IMG/VR virus record: IMGVR_UViG_3300045972_000807
Coordinates: 107,757 to 171,756 of that record
Origin: a virus
Reading direction: 5' to 3' (one strand)
Length of the DNA: 64,000 bases
Part shown: positions 50,517 to 58,412 of the stretch, one piece after another
How positions within the stretch are numbered: position 1 is the first letter of the stretch
Layout: each line of letters opens with the position of its first letter
The notes under the pieces: model-generated
What the model saw: only the letters and a program-made list of their open reading frames with translations
The model's database searches: none
Told to the model about the DNA's origin: nothing
Translations under genes and position numbers: made by a program

Positions 50517-50946
50517 AGCTAAACAAAATCCTTTGATGCAGGTAATCTTGAATTACGCAAAGGCTACTGCAAACAAAATGTGGGACGACGATCAGGGAAG
50601 CCGAGACGCAGTAGCCAAGTCCGAAGCAGAGTACAACATAGCTTTTCACAACCTACAACGGGCTTTGGCACGTAAACCCAACGTGGTATCCTTCGCTATT
50701 GGCGACGTGGTTAAGGTTCGTTCTACAATACGCGAGATACCATCAGGTTTAAAACGCAAGCGTGGCGAAGACCTGATAATAACCAATGCTGATATTTCAG
50801 GGGATGGGACTATGATCTACGGCGTTAACGGAAGTGCTTGGCACAGACACGACACTCTAACTCTGGTTAGTAGGGCAATTCCAGCTACGCTACGCAAAGC
50901 CCTTTCACTTGGGCGTGATGACGAGGAAGAGGACGAGGAGTGCTAA
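50506..50946 (+). CDS. hypothetical protein with acidic tail, 146 aa
   Basis: Not recognised. The ATG at 50506 has TTGGAG about 7 nt upstream. A helical N-terminal half is followed by a beta-like segment (VSFAIGDVVKVRSTIREIPS) and an acidic tail (GRDDEEEDEEC). The beta part resembles SH3-like modules in general pattern only. Confidence 0.6.
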   Translation: MATKAKQNPLMQVILNYAKATANKMWDDDQGSRDAVAKSEAEYNIAFHNLQRALARKPNVVSFAIGDVVKVRSTIREIPSGLKRKRGEDLIITNADISGDGTMIYGVNGSAWHRHDTLTLVSRAIPATLRKALSLGRDDEEEDEEC

Positions 50947-51300
50947 ATGACCAAAACTAAAAAGTCTAACCTGACGTTCCATCCCATTCCTATGGACAAG
51001 CGTAAGCGGGACAACGATAACGTGTGTCCTGATAGCGTAGAGGTTGAGGTGGTTCGCTGGAAGAATAGGCCATTCCTGCGAATCGTGGAGAGTGAGGACT
51101 TCGACCCTGAAGATCCTCACAAGAGTCCTGAGGTTGAAAGGTTTTTCATCCAGTCTCTGCAAGAAGGCCACCTGCGTTATTTTCATGGGTACGCCGTTAC
51201 CTTGCAGGAAGCCAAAGACAAGTGTGAGGTAATAGCTAGGGACTTTGAGAAGTTCCTTAACGAATGGCATAACGCCAAATCACTACAAAAAGGAAATTAA
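50947..51300 (+). CDS. hypothetical protein, 117 aa
   Basis: Not recognised. Starts directly at the previous stop with GAGGAG upstream. Basic N-terminus, acidic middle, helical end. Confidence 0.6.
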   Translation: MTKTKKSNLTFHPIPMDKRKRDNDNVCPDSVEVEVVRWKNRPFLRIVESEDFDPEDPHKSPEVERFFIQSLQEGHLRYFHGYAVTLQEAKDKCEVIARDFEKFLNEWHNAKSLQKGN

Positions 51301-51302
51301 AG

Positions 51303-51512
51303 ATGCACGCTACAGTTGAATTTCAATTCGAGGAACGTGAGGTTCCAGTAGCCGCTAAAGCTGGCGGCAGTGTCGTCTTTGGGGGAGGCCAGCACATGCG
51401 TACCGTCCGCATACTCCAGCAGCTCTGGGTTAACGACGAGCACGAACTTTTCAAAACTGAATGGCGCGATGTGCCAGTAGTAAGGAAACAAGATGACAAA
51501 CAAACTGCATAG
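51303..51512 (+). CDS. hypothetical protein, 69 aa
   Basis: Not recognised. AAAGGAAA precedes the ATG. Beta-like with a Gly-rich turn (AGGSVVFGGGQH). Its end overlaps the next gene by 20 nt. Confidence 0.5.
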   Translation: MHATVEFQFEEREVPVAAKAGGSVVFGGGQHMRTVRILQQLWVNDEHELFKTEWRDVPVVRKQDDKQTA

Positions 51513-52041
51513 TAAGAAACTGTCTAACGGTCACCTGGCTACTCTGTTCAGCGTAGCCAACGATACTTACGATACGGCCTTTGCGTCCTACCTCGACTTC
51601 CTTGTAAAGTTTGATATTGTGCGGCTAACGGGAATACAACCTAATGGAAATCGCAGGTACGCGGTTACCCCAAAGGGTAACGCTCTTATAGAGCAGATTC
51701 GCATACGCACCACGGAATACGAAGTACCTGAGCAGCCTAAGAGCGTTCATGCTCAGGAATGTGTTGTGTGCGGTGCCTGTTACCAGCCTTGCGATTGCTA
51801 TCCAAAAGAGTCACCCCTACAACCAGAGGCTGGGGCTGGGTACTCGCGCGACAGCCCTGCCCTCTCGATAGAGTGGCTTATGGCTAAGTACAAGAGGCAC
51901 GGCGAGCTTGAAGACTTATGGGCCGCTGAGAACATCCGCGATCTACTGGCTGACGCAGAGTACGGACGTGGCGTACGAGAGCGAAGAGAAAAAGCACTGG
52001 CTAACGGTTTTGGCCGATCACCCTTACGGAGTAAAAAATGA
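51493..52041 (+). CDS. protein with winged-helix-like N-terminus and Cys cluster, 182 aa
   Basis: Residues about 10-75 look like a winged helix-turn-helix (YLDFLVKFDIVRLTGI ... RRYAVTPKGNALIEQIRI), where RYAVTPKG is a common wing. Then CVVCGACYQPCDC, a cluster fit for zinc. A Pro linker and a helical end follow. A regulator is possible; no target site is known. Confidence 0.6.
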   Translation: MTNKLHSKKLSNGHLATLFSVANDTYDTAFASYLDFLVKFDIVRLTGIQPNGNRRYAVTPKGNALIEQIRIRTTEYEVPEQPKSVHAQECVVCGACYQPCDCYPKESPLQPEAGAGYSRDSPALSIEWLMAKYKRHGELEDLWAAENIRDLLADAEYGRGVRERREKALANGFGRSPLRSKK

Positions 52042-52373
52042 GTAATTCAAGAATGCTATTTGCCGCAGCACGTGGTGCGCGGATTCACGGATGGGATGCA
52101 TCTTGGGTTAGCCCAACCGATAGCATTTCCAAGATGATGGAAGCCCCGGACCACTACATCGTCAACCCAGACGACGCGCATTTACAGTATGGGTCGATTA
52201 GCAAGGCACTGATCTACATGGTAGTATCTGGCGAGTACTGCGCTGCTTACGTTGAAGCTTGGGAGTATTGCAAGATCCGCTTCCCCGAAGTCTTGGGGAC
52301 TGCGAAGCTTCCCAGAGAGTCAAGGCTCTTGCGTTTGATTTTGGCAGAATTTCTTGCTGACGAGGGACTTTGA
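52038..52373 (+). CDS. hypothetical protein, 111 aa, paralogue of 52,788
   Basis: Not recognised. MLFAAARGARI, HLQYGSISKAL, AWEYCKIRFPE and LILAEFLADEGL align with the product at 52788, including the identical C-terminal ADEGL. It overlaps the previous gene by 4 nt (ATGA). The codons for the last residues (GAC GAG GGA CTT) also provide the ribosome site of the next gene. Tandem duplicate, function unknown. Confidence 0.65.
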   Translation: MSNSRMLFAAARGARIHGWDASWVSPTDSISKMMEAPDHYIVNPDDAHLQYGSISKALIYMVVSGEYCAAYVEAWEYCKIRFPEVLGTAKLPRESRLLRLILAEFLADEGL

Positions 52374-52374
52374 T

Positions 52375-52785
52375 ATGGCTAAGGCACAACTTTTCGACTG
52401 CGGTGAATGCGCTACCGGCTGCTATGGTAGATGTATGCGAGCTATCATCTCCGAGATGCAACCTGTAGGCAAACCTAATACTACTCTTGAAGTCAGGGTT
52501 AGTTCCGGAAGAGAAATTTCTTTGCGGTCTGTCCGAGATGATTTACTAAAGGTGCGAAACCGTCTCTACGCGGACTGTAACGCAAATACACCCGAAGGTC
52601 AATACGCAGCTGTTTTAGGACCGTATACCTTGGACTTACTAGCACAAGTTGACGTTCTATTGCAGGATAAGAAACCTACCTTTCACCTGCTCGGTGAAAT
52701 GCGGGAAGGAGGCGTGGTGTGGTTTAACCAGAACCCACATGCCCATCCTGTGGGCACAAAGTTCTACGCTGACAAGAAGGTGTAA
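52375..52785 (+). CDS. Cys-rich hypothetical protein, 136 aa
   Basis: Not recognised. It begins with a dense cysteine cluster, CGECATGCYGRC at about residues 9-20, possibly metal-binding. Lies between the two paralogues, with the ribosome site inside the upstream gene. Confidence 0.6.
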   Translation: MAKAQLFDCGECATGCYGRCMRAIISEMQPVGKPNTTLEVRVSSGREISLRSVRDDLLKVRNRLYADCNANTPEGQYAAVLGPYTLDLLAQVDVLLQDKKPTFHLLGEMREGGVVWFNQNPHAHPVGTKFYADKKV

Positions 52786-52787
52786 AA

Positions 52788-53147
52788 ATGAACCGGATTC
52801 TATTAGCAGCGTCTCGTGGCGCTATTATCGAGCGTAGGCATACTAACTACCGAATGTATAAGTACGCCTACTGGGAAGATACCGATCATGTAGCTATTAA
52901 CTTAGGCGCCGCTCCTGACGACTGCTACGATTACCAGATTAACTCTGAGGACAAACACCTACAGTACGGTCCAATCAGCACAGCCCTACGGGAGCGCGTT
53001 ATGGTCGGCCCGTTCAAGGCAAAAGACTTTGACCTAGCCTGGCAGTATTTCAAGGCTAGGTTTAACGACTACTACAAGATACCAGACGAGGACTTGTTGA
53101 TGACTCTTCTTATTGTGGCAGAATTATTTGCCGACGAGGGACTATGA
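52788..53147 (+). CDS. hypothetical protein, 119 aa, paralogue of 52,038
   Basis: Not recognised. Pairs with the product at 52038 (ILLAASRGAII, HLQYGPISTAL, AWQYFKARFND, VAELFADEGL), differing by a longer middle. The two share the C-terminal codons that supply the next Shine-Dalgarno. Probable duplication with the 136-residue gene between. Confidence 0.65.
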   Translation: MNRILLAASRGAIIERRHTNYRMYKYAYWEDTDHVAINLGAAPDDCYDYQINSEDKHLQYGPISTALRERVMVGPFKAKDFDLAWQYFKARFNDYYKIPDEDLLMTLLIVAELFADEGL

Positions 53148-53148
53148 A

Positions 53149-53340
53149 ATGACTGTAAAAGACGTTGAGCTAATCGAGAAGCTAATCGAAGACTATTTTC
53201 ACTTGCAGCGCAGGGCTGTAGAAAATAGTGGGAGCATTACGCCGTCGTACTATACCAAAGAGAACGACAGAGTACAGCAAGAGTACCACGAGGCATCTTG
53301 CGCTATGGAACGCATCAAACGGAAACTAGGAGTTGAATAA
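53149..53340 (+). CDS. helical small protein, 63 aa
   Basis: Not recognised. GAGGGA lies about 7 nt before the ATG. A long charged helix (VELIEKLIEDYFHLQRRAVE) dominates. Confidence 0.58.
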   Translation: MTVKDVELIEKLIEDYFHLQRRAVENSGSITPSYYTKENDRVQQEYHEASCAMERIKRKLGVE

Positions 53341-53341
53341 C

Positions 53342-53668
53342 ATGATTACCGAATATGACCCCAACATTCACTGGGCACGCCACACGATTGAGCTAACCTT
53401 CATGCAGTGGAACTACTGCATCAAGATTCAGACTGAGATTCTTGGTAACGTAACTGGGGCCGATCTGTTTGAAGGCGCGGTGCGTAACTGCTTCGACAAG
53501 CTGTACGACCAGACCGTAGGAGATTACGCACAAATCATTTTGAAGCGTGCGGGCCCAGGCCCTGAATACGCTGAAGACGAGCTGGAAGTGTCTCTAGACG
53601 AAGACGATCTAATGCAAATATGCGTAGGCGTCTGTATCATCAAGCACGAGGCGGAGGAACGGAAATGA
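53342..53668 (+). CDS. hypothetical protein, 108 aa
   Basis: Not recognised. Acidic, with a helical N-terminal half and a strongly acidic segment (EYAEDELEVSLDEDDLMQ). AGGAG precedes the ATG. Overlaps the next start by 4 nt. Confidence 0.6.
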   Translation: MITEYDPNIHWARHTIELTFMQWNYCIKIQTEILGNVTGADLFEGAVRNCFDKLYDQTVGDYAQIILKRAGPGPEYAEDELEVSLDEDDLMQICVGVCIIKHEAEERK

Positions 53669-54246
53669 CAACCCAGCTTATCGAAAAGATGGTTAGTAGT
53701 CTTCTTGACTATCAGTCTAGCCAAGAAGGCGAACATGGCACTGGCAGGAGCAACGAAGAGCTAGAAGCTGAGGGTTTAACCAACCCAGTAATAACCGAAG
53801 CCTTGGCCTATCTGGAAGTCTATAAAACCGTACCGGTTAACGATCAAGCCGCAGAGATCGTTAGGCTAAGAGCAGAGCTGGCGGAGGCTAAACGGGACAC
53901 TATGCTTATCAGCAGTTGCTCTGACAAGCTCCGAGTTATGCACAGCCAAGAGATCAGAATTTTGAATGAGCTTCACCGGAAAGAACTTGCTGGCGAGGCT
54001 CCCCGGATTCCCGTTACAGTGAATCGAAGAGTAAAAGATTTATACAAAAGGGCTAGGAGGCTTAAGATAAGCCCAGATGACTTTGTGCTTGAAGAATGGG
54101 AAATTAGGTTCGCAGATCTTCTTATACGCGAGTGCGCTGTGATACCTGACTGGGCTATCGAGACTGGTAGAGACCAGCTAGTTGAAACCTGCATGGCACA
54201 ACGCGCTTCCAAAGCTATTCTTGATAACTTTGGGTTAACGCCATGA
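53665..54246 (+). CDS. conserved-type phage protein, 193 aa
   Basis: Not named. The C-terminal part (FADLLIRECAVIPDWAIETG) resembles the motif FA.LIv.eCa.lc found in many phage proteins and in its neighbour at 54243. The central region is coiled-coil (AAEIVRLRAELAEAKRDTML). GGAGG lies before the ATG. Coupled by 4 nt to the next gene. The two neighbours may be distant relatives. Confidence 0.6.
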   Translation: MTTQLIEKMVSSLLDYQSSQEGEHGTGRSNEELEAEGLTNPVITEALAYLEVYKTVPVNDQAAEIVRLRAELAEAKRDTMLISSCSDKLRVMHSQEIRILNELHRKELAGEAPRIPVTVNRRVKDLYKRARRLKISPDDFVLEEWEIRFADLLIRECAVIPDWAIETGRDQLVETCMAQRASKAILDNFGLTP

Positions 54247-54896
54247 CCTTTGAACCAAAATCAAAACCCAATGAGGTACTTAGTCGATTAGCAGACCAGT
54301 GCTGGGAACCTAGGCAATATGGGCCTACTTGGTTCAACCACATGAAGTTTGCAAAGTTGATCGTACAGGGGTGTGTAGAACTCTGCGAGAAAGACTTGTG
54401 TAACCGCAAGGATGATCCTCCGGCTAACTACTTTGATGGTGGGCTCCGCCACTGCGCCAATTCTATAAAAGAAAACTTTGGCGTCTATGAGGGTGGTACT
54501 GCTATCAATAGCGACTATGCGGAGCCTAAAGGATGCTTGCGCTGCAACACTCCGAAGAAGTGTGCTGTTCACGGGTGCTCCCCGATGACTTGGCCTTCAG
54601 AGGCACCCTCAGAACCTGTAGTGTTTCGGCATGAGGATATCTATGGGAACGAAGTTGGACCCCCAACTTTGCTCTACGCACATCGACAACAGCCTGGTCA
54701 GGACCCAGTGACTTTGAATCCCATGCTGCTCCGTGACGTAGCCGATATTACTGGTACCAGCGTACCAGAGGTGCAGGAAGCACTACGGAACCTTGGACTT
54801 AACTTCAACCGAAGTACCAATATGGCGCTGCCCCCTAACGAGGTAGTAGCTGCTTGCAAGTACCTACTAAACGCAAAAGCACAAAAGGGGGCGTGA
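54243..54896 (+). CDS. hypothetical phage protein, 217 aa
   Basis: Residues about 35-80 (FAKLIVQGCVELCEKDLCNR ... CANSIKENFGVYE) follow a pattern seen in many phage proteins of unknown function. A second Cys-rich stretch (CLRCNTPKKCAVHGC) and a C-terminal HTH-like segment (LLRDVADITGTSVPEVQEAL) follow. No catalytic motif. The ATG overlaps the previous gene. Confidence 0.6.
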   Translation: MTFEPKSKPNEVLSRLADQCWEPRQYGPTWFNHMKFAKLIVQGCVELCEKDLCNRKDDPPANYFDGGLRHCANSIKENFGVYEGGTAINSDYAEPKGCLRCNTPKKCAVHGCSPMTWPSEAPSEPVVFRHEDIYGNEVGPPTLLYAHRQQPGQDPVTLNPMLLRDVADITGTSVPEVQEALRNLGLNFNRSTNMALPPNEVVAACKYLLNAKAQKGA

Positions 54897-54897
54897 A

Positions 54898-55143
54898 GTG
54901 CGTGAGAATAAACCTAATGTTGTTAGCGCACTATACGGTATCGCGGCGCCTCTTCCTCTAAGCTCATTACAGCGGTGTACGCATGACGCTATAGTGGTAC
55001 ACTTTGATAAGTCCTCGGCCATGACGCTTACCAGCCTTGCCATACGATCTAGGTGGCCTAGGTTTACAGGTAGGTGTCCACAATGCGGTGCCTCAGTTAT
55101 TAAGTACGCCTCTTTTGAACACTACACTATGGGAGATTGGTGA
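54898..55143 (+). CDS. zinc-finger-type small protein, 81 aa
   Basis: Not recognised. GTG start with GGGGG upstream. The C-terminal half holds FTGRCPQCGASVIKYASFEH, a CxxC/His pattern for zinc. Its stop overlaps the next ATG (TGATG). Confidence 0.52.
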   Translation: MRENKPNVVSALYGIAAPLPLSSLQRCTHDAIVVHFDKSSAMTLTSLAIRSRWPRFTGRCPQCGASVIKYASFEHYTMGDW

Positions 55144-55355
55144 TGAACATAATCAAGATTATCCGGGACTGGCGTAGGCGCACCGACGATCCGGTAAAGC
55201 ATTGCATGGTTTACAAGTCGGTAGGGTGTATGCACGTTGACAGCATGATCTGCAACATGAAAACGTGCGACGTTAAAGTTAGCCTAGACATAACGCCCAA
55301 CTACTGCCAAGAGGTTGACCGTAGTGGCCGATACGAAATGGGTAATGTGCCATGA
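55143..55355 (+). CDS. Cys-rich basic protein, 70 aa
   Basis: Not recognised. Basic N-terminal helix (IIKIIRDWRRR), then several cysteines (CMVYKSVGCMHVDSMICNMK). May bind metal or form disulfides. Overlaps both neighbours by 1-4 nt. Confidence 0.5.
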   Translation: MNIIKIIRDWRRRTDDPVKHCMVYKSVGCMHVDSMICNMKTCDVKVSLDITPNYCQEVDRSGRYEMGNVP

Positions 55356-55528
55356 GCAAGTTTAAAGCTATGATGGCACTGGCCTCTATGTTTTCTGTTA
55401 TGCCGAACATAGGTGCGCCAGCAGATTACTACAAGGACAGGCAAAAGACTGAGCAGCAAAAGGCGCTGGAAAAGAAGCAGCGGGTCCGTGAACAAATCCG
55501 AGCCCGTCGAGAACAGAAAGGTAGATGA
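55352..55528 (+). CDS. short protein with charged helical tail, 58 aa
   Basis: Unrecognised. A hydrophobic Met/Ala-rich start (MMALASMFSVMPNIGA) is followed by a highly basic helix (KALEKKQRVREQIRARREQK). It overlaps the previous gene by ATGA and lies 1 nt before the next. Confidence 0.5.
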   Translation: MSKFKAMMALASMFSVMPNIGAPADYYKDRQKTEQQKALEKKQRVREQIRARREQKGR

Positions 55529-55529
55529 A

Positions 55530-55706
55530 ATGACCACAGTGCGAACGCTAACAGTAGCCGTGACGCAGGAACACCTAAGCCAGCAACTCATGGACGAACT
55601 ACGCGAAGTAGTCAAGCAAGACAAGTATGACTACCTACACGACAGCGCCTTGGTCGGGGTGCTGGAAATGCTTAAATGGGAATACATTCAACGGAATAGG
55701 GAGTAG
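55530..55706 (+). CDS. helical small protein, 58 aa
   Basis: Not recognised. AAAGGTAG precedes the ATG at 55530. Charged helices (HLSQQLMDELREVVKQDKYD). Confidence 0.52.
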   Translation: MTTVRTLTVAVTQEHLSQQLMDELREVVKQDKYDYLHDSALVGVLEMLKWEYIQRNRE

Positions 55707-55710
55707 CACT

Positions 55711-55911
55711 ATGACTACAGAAAAAGTGATCCAATTTGTAATAGGCAAACGGTACAACTGGAAGCATCAGCCCGAAAGGTTGGTTTACCTTGGCTACAAC
55801 TTCAGCGGTAACGGCAAGTGGCATCAGTTTGCAAAGATAGAAAAGCCTGAAGTCGTTTGGTGCGAGATTCTACCCTCGGATCTTGACATGCTGGAAGAAA
55901 CTAAACCATGA
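55711..55911 (+). CDS. hypothetical protein, 66 aa
   Basis: Not recognised. GGGAG lies before the ATG. Aromatic-rich beta-like sequence (RLVYLGYNFSGNGKWHQFAK). Overlaps the papain-like gene by 4 nt. Confidence 0.55.
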   Translation: MTTEKVIQFVIGKRYNWKHQPERLVYLGYNFSGNGKWHQFAKIEKPEVVWCEILPSDLDMLEETKP

Positions 55912-56351
55912 CACCTGTTAAGCAAGAGTTCATACACGACCCGTCTAACGGTGTGTACGGTGACTGCCAACGCGCAGTGATAGCTTCATTGCTTGATCTG
56001 CCGTTGTCCGAGGTTCCGCACTTCCTTGGAATCGCTAAGAACAATTCTGTCTTGTACTGGTCAGCTATCCAAAGTTTTCTTAGGGAACGTGGGTATGCGT
56101 GGCTGGTAGTTCCTGCTAGATCGGGTGCCGCGTTCTTCGGGTCAGACGAGGGTTCTAAGATATACTACGAGTTATCAGGGCCATCCCCTAGGGGCTTGGG
56201 CGTTACGCATGCTGTTATCGGCTGCGATGGGGAGATTGTATTCGACCCTCACCCGTCTAATGCTGGATTACTGGGCGACCCGGCTGACTGGGAATGCGCT
56301 TTCTTAGTTAAAACCTGTGAAGGAGCCTACGATGCCAATCGAGATAGCTGA
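55908..56351 (+). CDS. papain-like cysteine peptidase-type phage protein
   Basis: 147 residues. A Cys-His-Asp set is visible: YGDCQRAVIASLLD (Cys20), VTHAVIGCDGEIVFD (His101) and FDPHPSN (Asp113), as in papain-like or C39/transglutaminase-fold phage proteins. It may cleave or modify a host peptide, or be an inactive relative; the substrate is unknown. ATG overlaps the previous gene and a strong AAGGAG at its 3' end drives the next gene. Confidence 0.65.
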   Translation: MTPVKQEFIHDPSNGVYGDCQRAVIASLLDLPLSEVPHFLGIAKNNSVLYWSAIQSFLRERGYAWLVVPARSGAAFFGSDEGSKIYYELSGPSPRGLGVTHAVIGCDGEIVFDPHPSNAGLLGDPADWECAFLVKTCEGAYDANRDS

Positions 56352-56619
56352 CAATAACCACATAGGAGTGGTGTGCCATAAAGTCAGTAAGCAGGACCTA
56401 GTCTGCATAAGGAAGAACTGGCTTATGTGGCATACACTGTTAGAGTGGAAAGGTGCGGTGCAGGACGGGGGCTACCAAGACCACGACTGCGATGGAGTGT
56501 GGGCGTGCCTTTTTGAAAATGAAAGGTACGCTTCATCAATAGGCGTAAGGGCGGAGGATGCAGAAGACACATCCAAAATACCAACTTGGGCCACCCACGT
56601 AATGTGGTCCTCAAAATAG
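56332..56619 (+). CDS. hypothetical protein, 95 aa
   Basis: Not recognised. AAGGAG lies 7 nt before the ATG at 56332, so the start is inside the end of the upstream gene. Trp/His/Cys-containing beta-like sequence. Confidence 0.6.
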   Translation: MPIEIADNNHIGVVCHKVSKQDLVCIRKNWLMWHTLLEWKGAVQDGGYQDHDCDGVWACLFENERYASSIGVRAEDAEDTSKIPTWATHVMWSSK

Positions 56620-56628
56620 GGAACGGTA

Positions 56629-56844
56629 ATGAACGTGAACGTTAAACATTTTTTGGTAGGCGCTGCTATAGGCACGGTACTGTTTGGGCTGCCTAGCCTC
56701 TGGCTATTCAACAAGGCAGAAAATTCCAAGCATGAAGTTGCTGCTTGGAAAACAGATTGTGGCGCACAAGGTGGCACGCTTCTGGTAACCTCAGGCGGGT
56801 ACGTGTGTGCCCGAGTAAGCGGTATCATCTTTGAAGTAAAGTGA
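56629..56844 (+). CDS. small membrane-anchored protein with a Cys pair, 71 aa
   Basis: Residues about 5-28 (VKHFLVGAAIGTVLFGLPSL) are a membrane helix and the periplasmic-side part has DCGAQGGTLLVTSGGYVCA, two cysteines around a Gly-rich beta turn. This resembles the layout at 10374. Probable inner-membrane anchor with a disulfide hairpin. Function unknown. Confidence 0.55.
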   Translation: MNVNVKHFLVGAAIGTVLFGLPSLWLFNKAENSKHEVAAWKTDCGAQGGTLLVTSGGYVCARVSGIIFEVK

Positions 56845-56851
56845 GCATACT

Positions 56852-57226
56852 ATGACAACAAAATCAGATGCACTCGGCGAGATTATCAAGGCGGCGCTTG
56901 CAGCACGCCAGAATACAGCAACGGTGGAGATCGTTAGCTTCATGCGGAAGCAGGGTCTAAAACCTACATTCAAGAATATAAAGCCATACGCTGTTACGCT
57001 AATCAAGATGCTGGTGACAGCTGGATACGACGACGCGCGTATCCGAAGTATTTGGCAAGTTAACGAATGGGGTCGCAACGATTTCATGCAGGTTACCTTT
57101 TCTGTTAATGAACCACCCGTACAGGAATACGTCCCACCGAGGGGCTGTGAAGCCAAATGGAGGAGACTCCAGCAGTACACAAACCAGGTAGCGGCCCACC
57201 CCACAGCCAACAACCTGCTTCACTAA
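56852..57226 (+). CDS. hypothetical protein, 124 aa
   Basis: Not recognised. Mixed helical N-terminal half (LGEIIKAALAARQNTATVEI) that could be a DNA-binding fold, then a Pro-rich end. A weak GTGAG site precedes the ATG. Confidence 0.55.
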   Translation: MTTKSDALGEIIKAALAARQNTATVEIVSFMRKQGLKPTFKNIKPYAVTLIKMLVTAGYDDARIRSIWQVNEWGRNDFMQVTFSVNEPPVQEYVPPRGCEAKWRRLQQYTNQVAAHPTANNLLH

Positions 57227-57244
57227 CTAACTTACCTATTGCTT

Positions 57245-57589
57245 ATGATTTCCGTTAGAGACAAGATACGAGCAGCGCTTGGTACCAGCCGGCTAAGCGT
57301 AGCTGACGTAGTAAGGGTTACAGGCTTGTCTCAATTAGTTGTCTCAACCCAGCTAAGTGCTATGAAGACCCGCACTAACGAAGTCCTCTACTTTAAGGAA
57401 ACCGGTAAGTACGGAAAATACGAACTAAAGAGTCCCCCAAAGTACAGTGGAAACATGAAGCAACTGGAGTTAAAGCTGTCGCAGCTTAGCGCCCACAGAG
57501 AAAGGATACGCTCAGTAGGCGTATCCTTGATCGACGAAATTATCTCAGACTTTGAATTCTTCAAGTCTGAATTTGGAACCAAATCTTAA
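57245..57589 (+). CDS. helix-turn-helix-like protein, 114 aa
   Basis: Residues about 15-45 (SRLSVADVVRVTGLSQLVVS followed by TQLSAMKTRTNEV) look like a winged helix-turn-helix. A helical tail (QLELKLSQLSAHRERIRSVG) may dimerise. No strong ribosome site is seen. A regulator is plausible; the target is unknown, and the 20-bp palindromes in this window are one candidate. Confidence 0.55.
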   Translation: MISVRDKIRAALGTSRLSVADVVRVTGLSQLVVSTQLSAMKTRTNEVLYFKETGKYGKYELKSPPKYSGNMKQLELKLSQLSAHRERIRSVGVSLIDEIISDFEFFKSEFGTKS

Positions 57590-57603
57590 CCAAGGAGTAT
57601 TTT

Positions 57604-58053
57604 ATGCCCATAGTAACCATCACAGTCGATTCCAAGCCCGTCAAGGTGGATGTAGGCCGCTACCTTCTTAACGACACAATGCGTAAGCAGTACGAAAAGT
57701 TCACCGTCATTGGCAAAAACGTATTCGTCGATACGGCGTCTATGAAACCAGAACGCCGCTTGGCCGAAGTAGACCAAATAATCTACAGGTCGCTGGTGCG
57801 TAATCAGAACGTTTTGCTGTGCAACGTTGAAGCAGATCTACGCACGTACACCACCAGCACAAAGGTGAAGGCTTCTCCTGAAGAACTGATCGAGTACAAG
57901 AAGTACCGTGAAGCATTAGAGAAGCTGGCGCACAAAGCACACACCAAGAAGCTCAGCCATGATCTCAACATGATTCGGCAGGGCATCCAGAATGCTAAGA
58001 ACAGCATTGCCCGTAGCACCAAGTTCCTGGAAAAGTACAAAGACTTCAAATAG
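57604..58053 (+). CDS. coiled-coil hypothetical protein, 149 aa
   Basis: Not recognised. AAGGAG lies 7 nt before the ATG. A beta-like N-terminal part (VTITVDSKPVKVDVGRYLL) and a C-terminal coiled coil (YKKYREALEKLAHKAHTKKL). C/G-ending codons in part. Confidence 0.6.
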   Translation: MPIVTITVDSKPVKVDVGRYLLNDTMRKQYEKFTVIGKNVFVDTASMKPERRLAEVDQIIYRSLVRNQNVLLCNVEADLRTYTTSTKVKASPEELIEYKKYREALEKLAHKAHTKKLSHDLNMIRQGIQNAKNSIARSTKFLEKYKDFK

Positions 58054-58106
58054 CCTTATTTTCGGTGTATTTTTAATAACGGGTACATTAACCAAGGATA
58101 AACAGC

Positions 58107-58412
58107 ATGTCTGCAGGATTCGATTCATTTACGGTAGGTGACACGGTTGAGGACACGGACACAGGAAGCCAAGGCGTTATCCTAAAGGTCGAGGTCAACG
58201 TTGACCGAGAGCGCGTGGAATACTTTATCCACGGCGACGACTTTGACGATACGCACCCGTACACCGAAGGACAACTCTCCTTGGTTGTCCCAGCTTCAAA
58301 CGATTCCATTCGGGGCCTTATCGACTCGATCAATGGCCTGGACGTCAGCGAAGAAGAGGACGACGACGATTCTGAGGACGACGAAGAAAACGACGAAGAT
58401 GGAGAAGACTAA
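58107..58412 (+). CDS. protein with acidic tail, 101 aa
   Basis: Not recognised. Beta-rich first 75 residues (FTVGDTVEDTDTGSQGVILK) of SH3-like pattern, then an almost wholly Asp/Glu tail (EEEDDDDSEDDEENDEDGED). Such acidic tails often mimic DNA. AAGGA precedes the ATG and its stop overlaps the next start. Confidence 0.6.
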   Translation: MSAGFDSFTVGDTVEDTDTGSQGVILKVEVNVDRERVEYFIHGDDFDDTHPYTEGQLSLVVPASNDSIRGLIDSINGLDVSEEEDDDDSEDDEENDEDGED

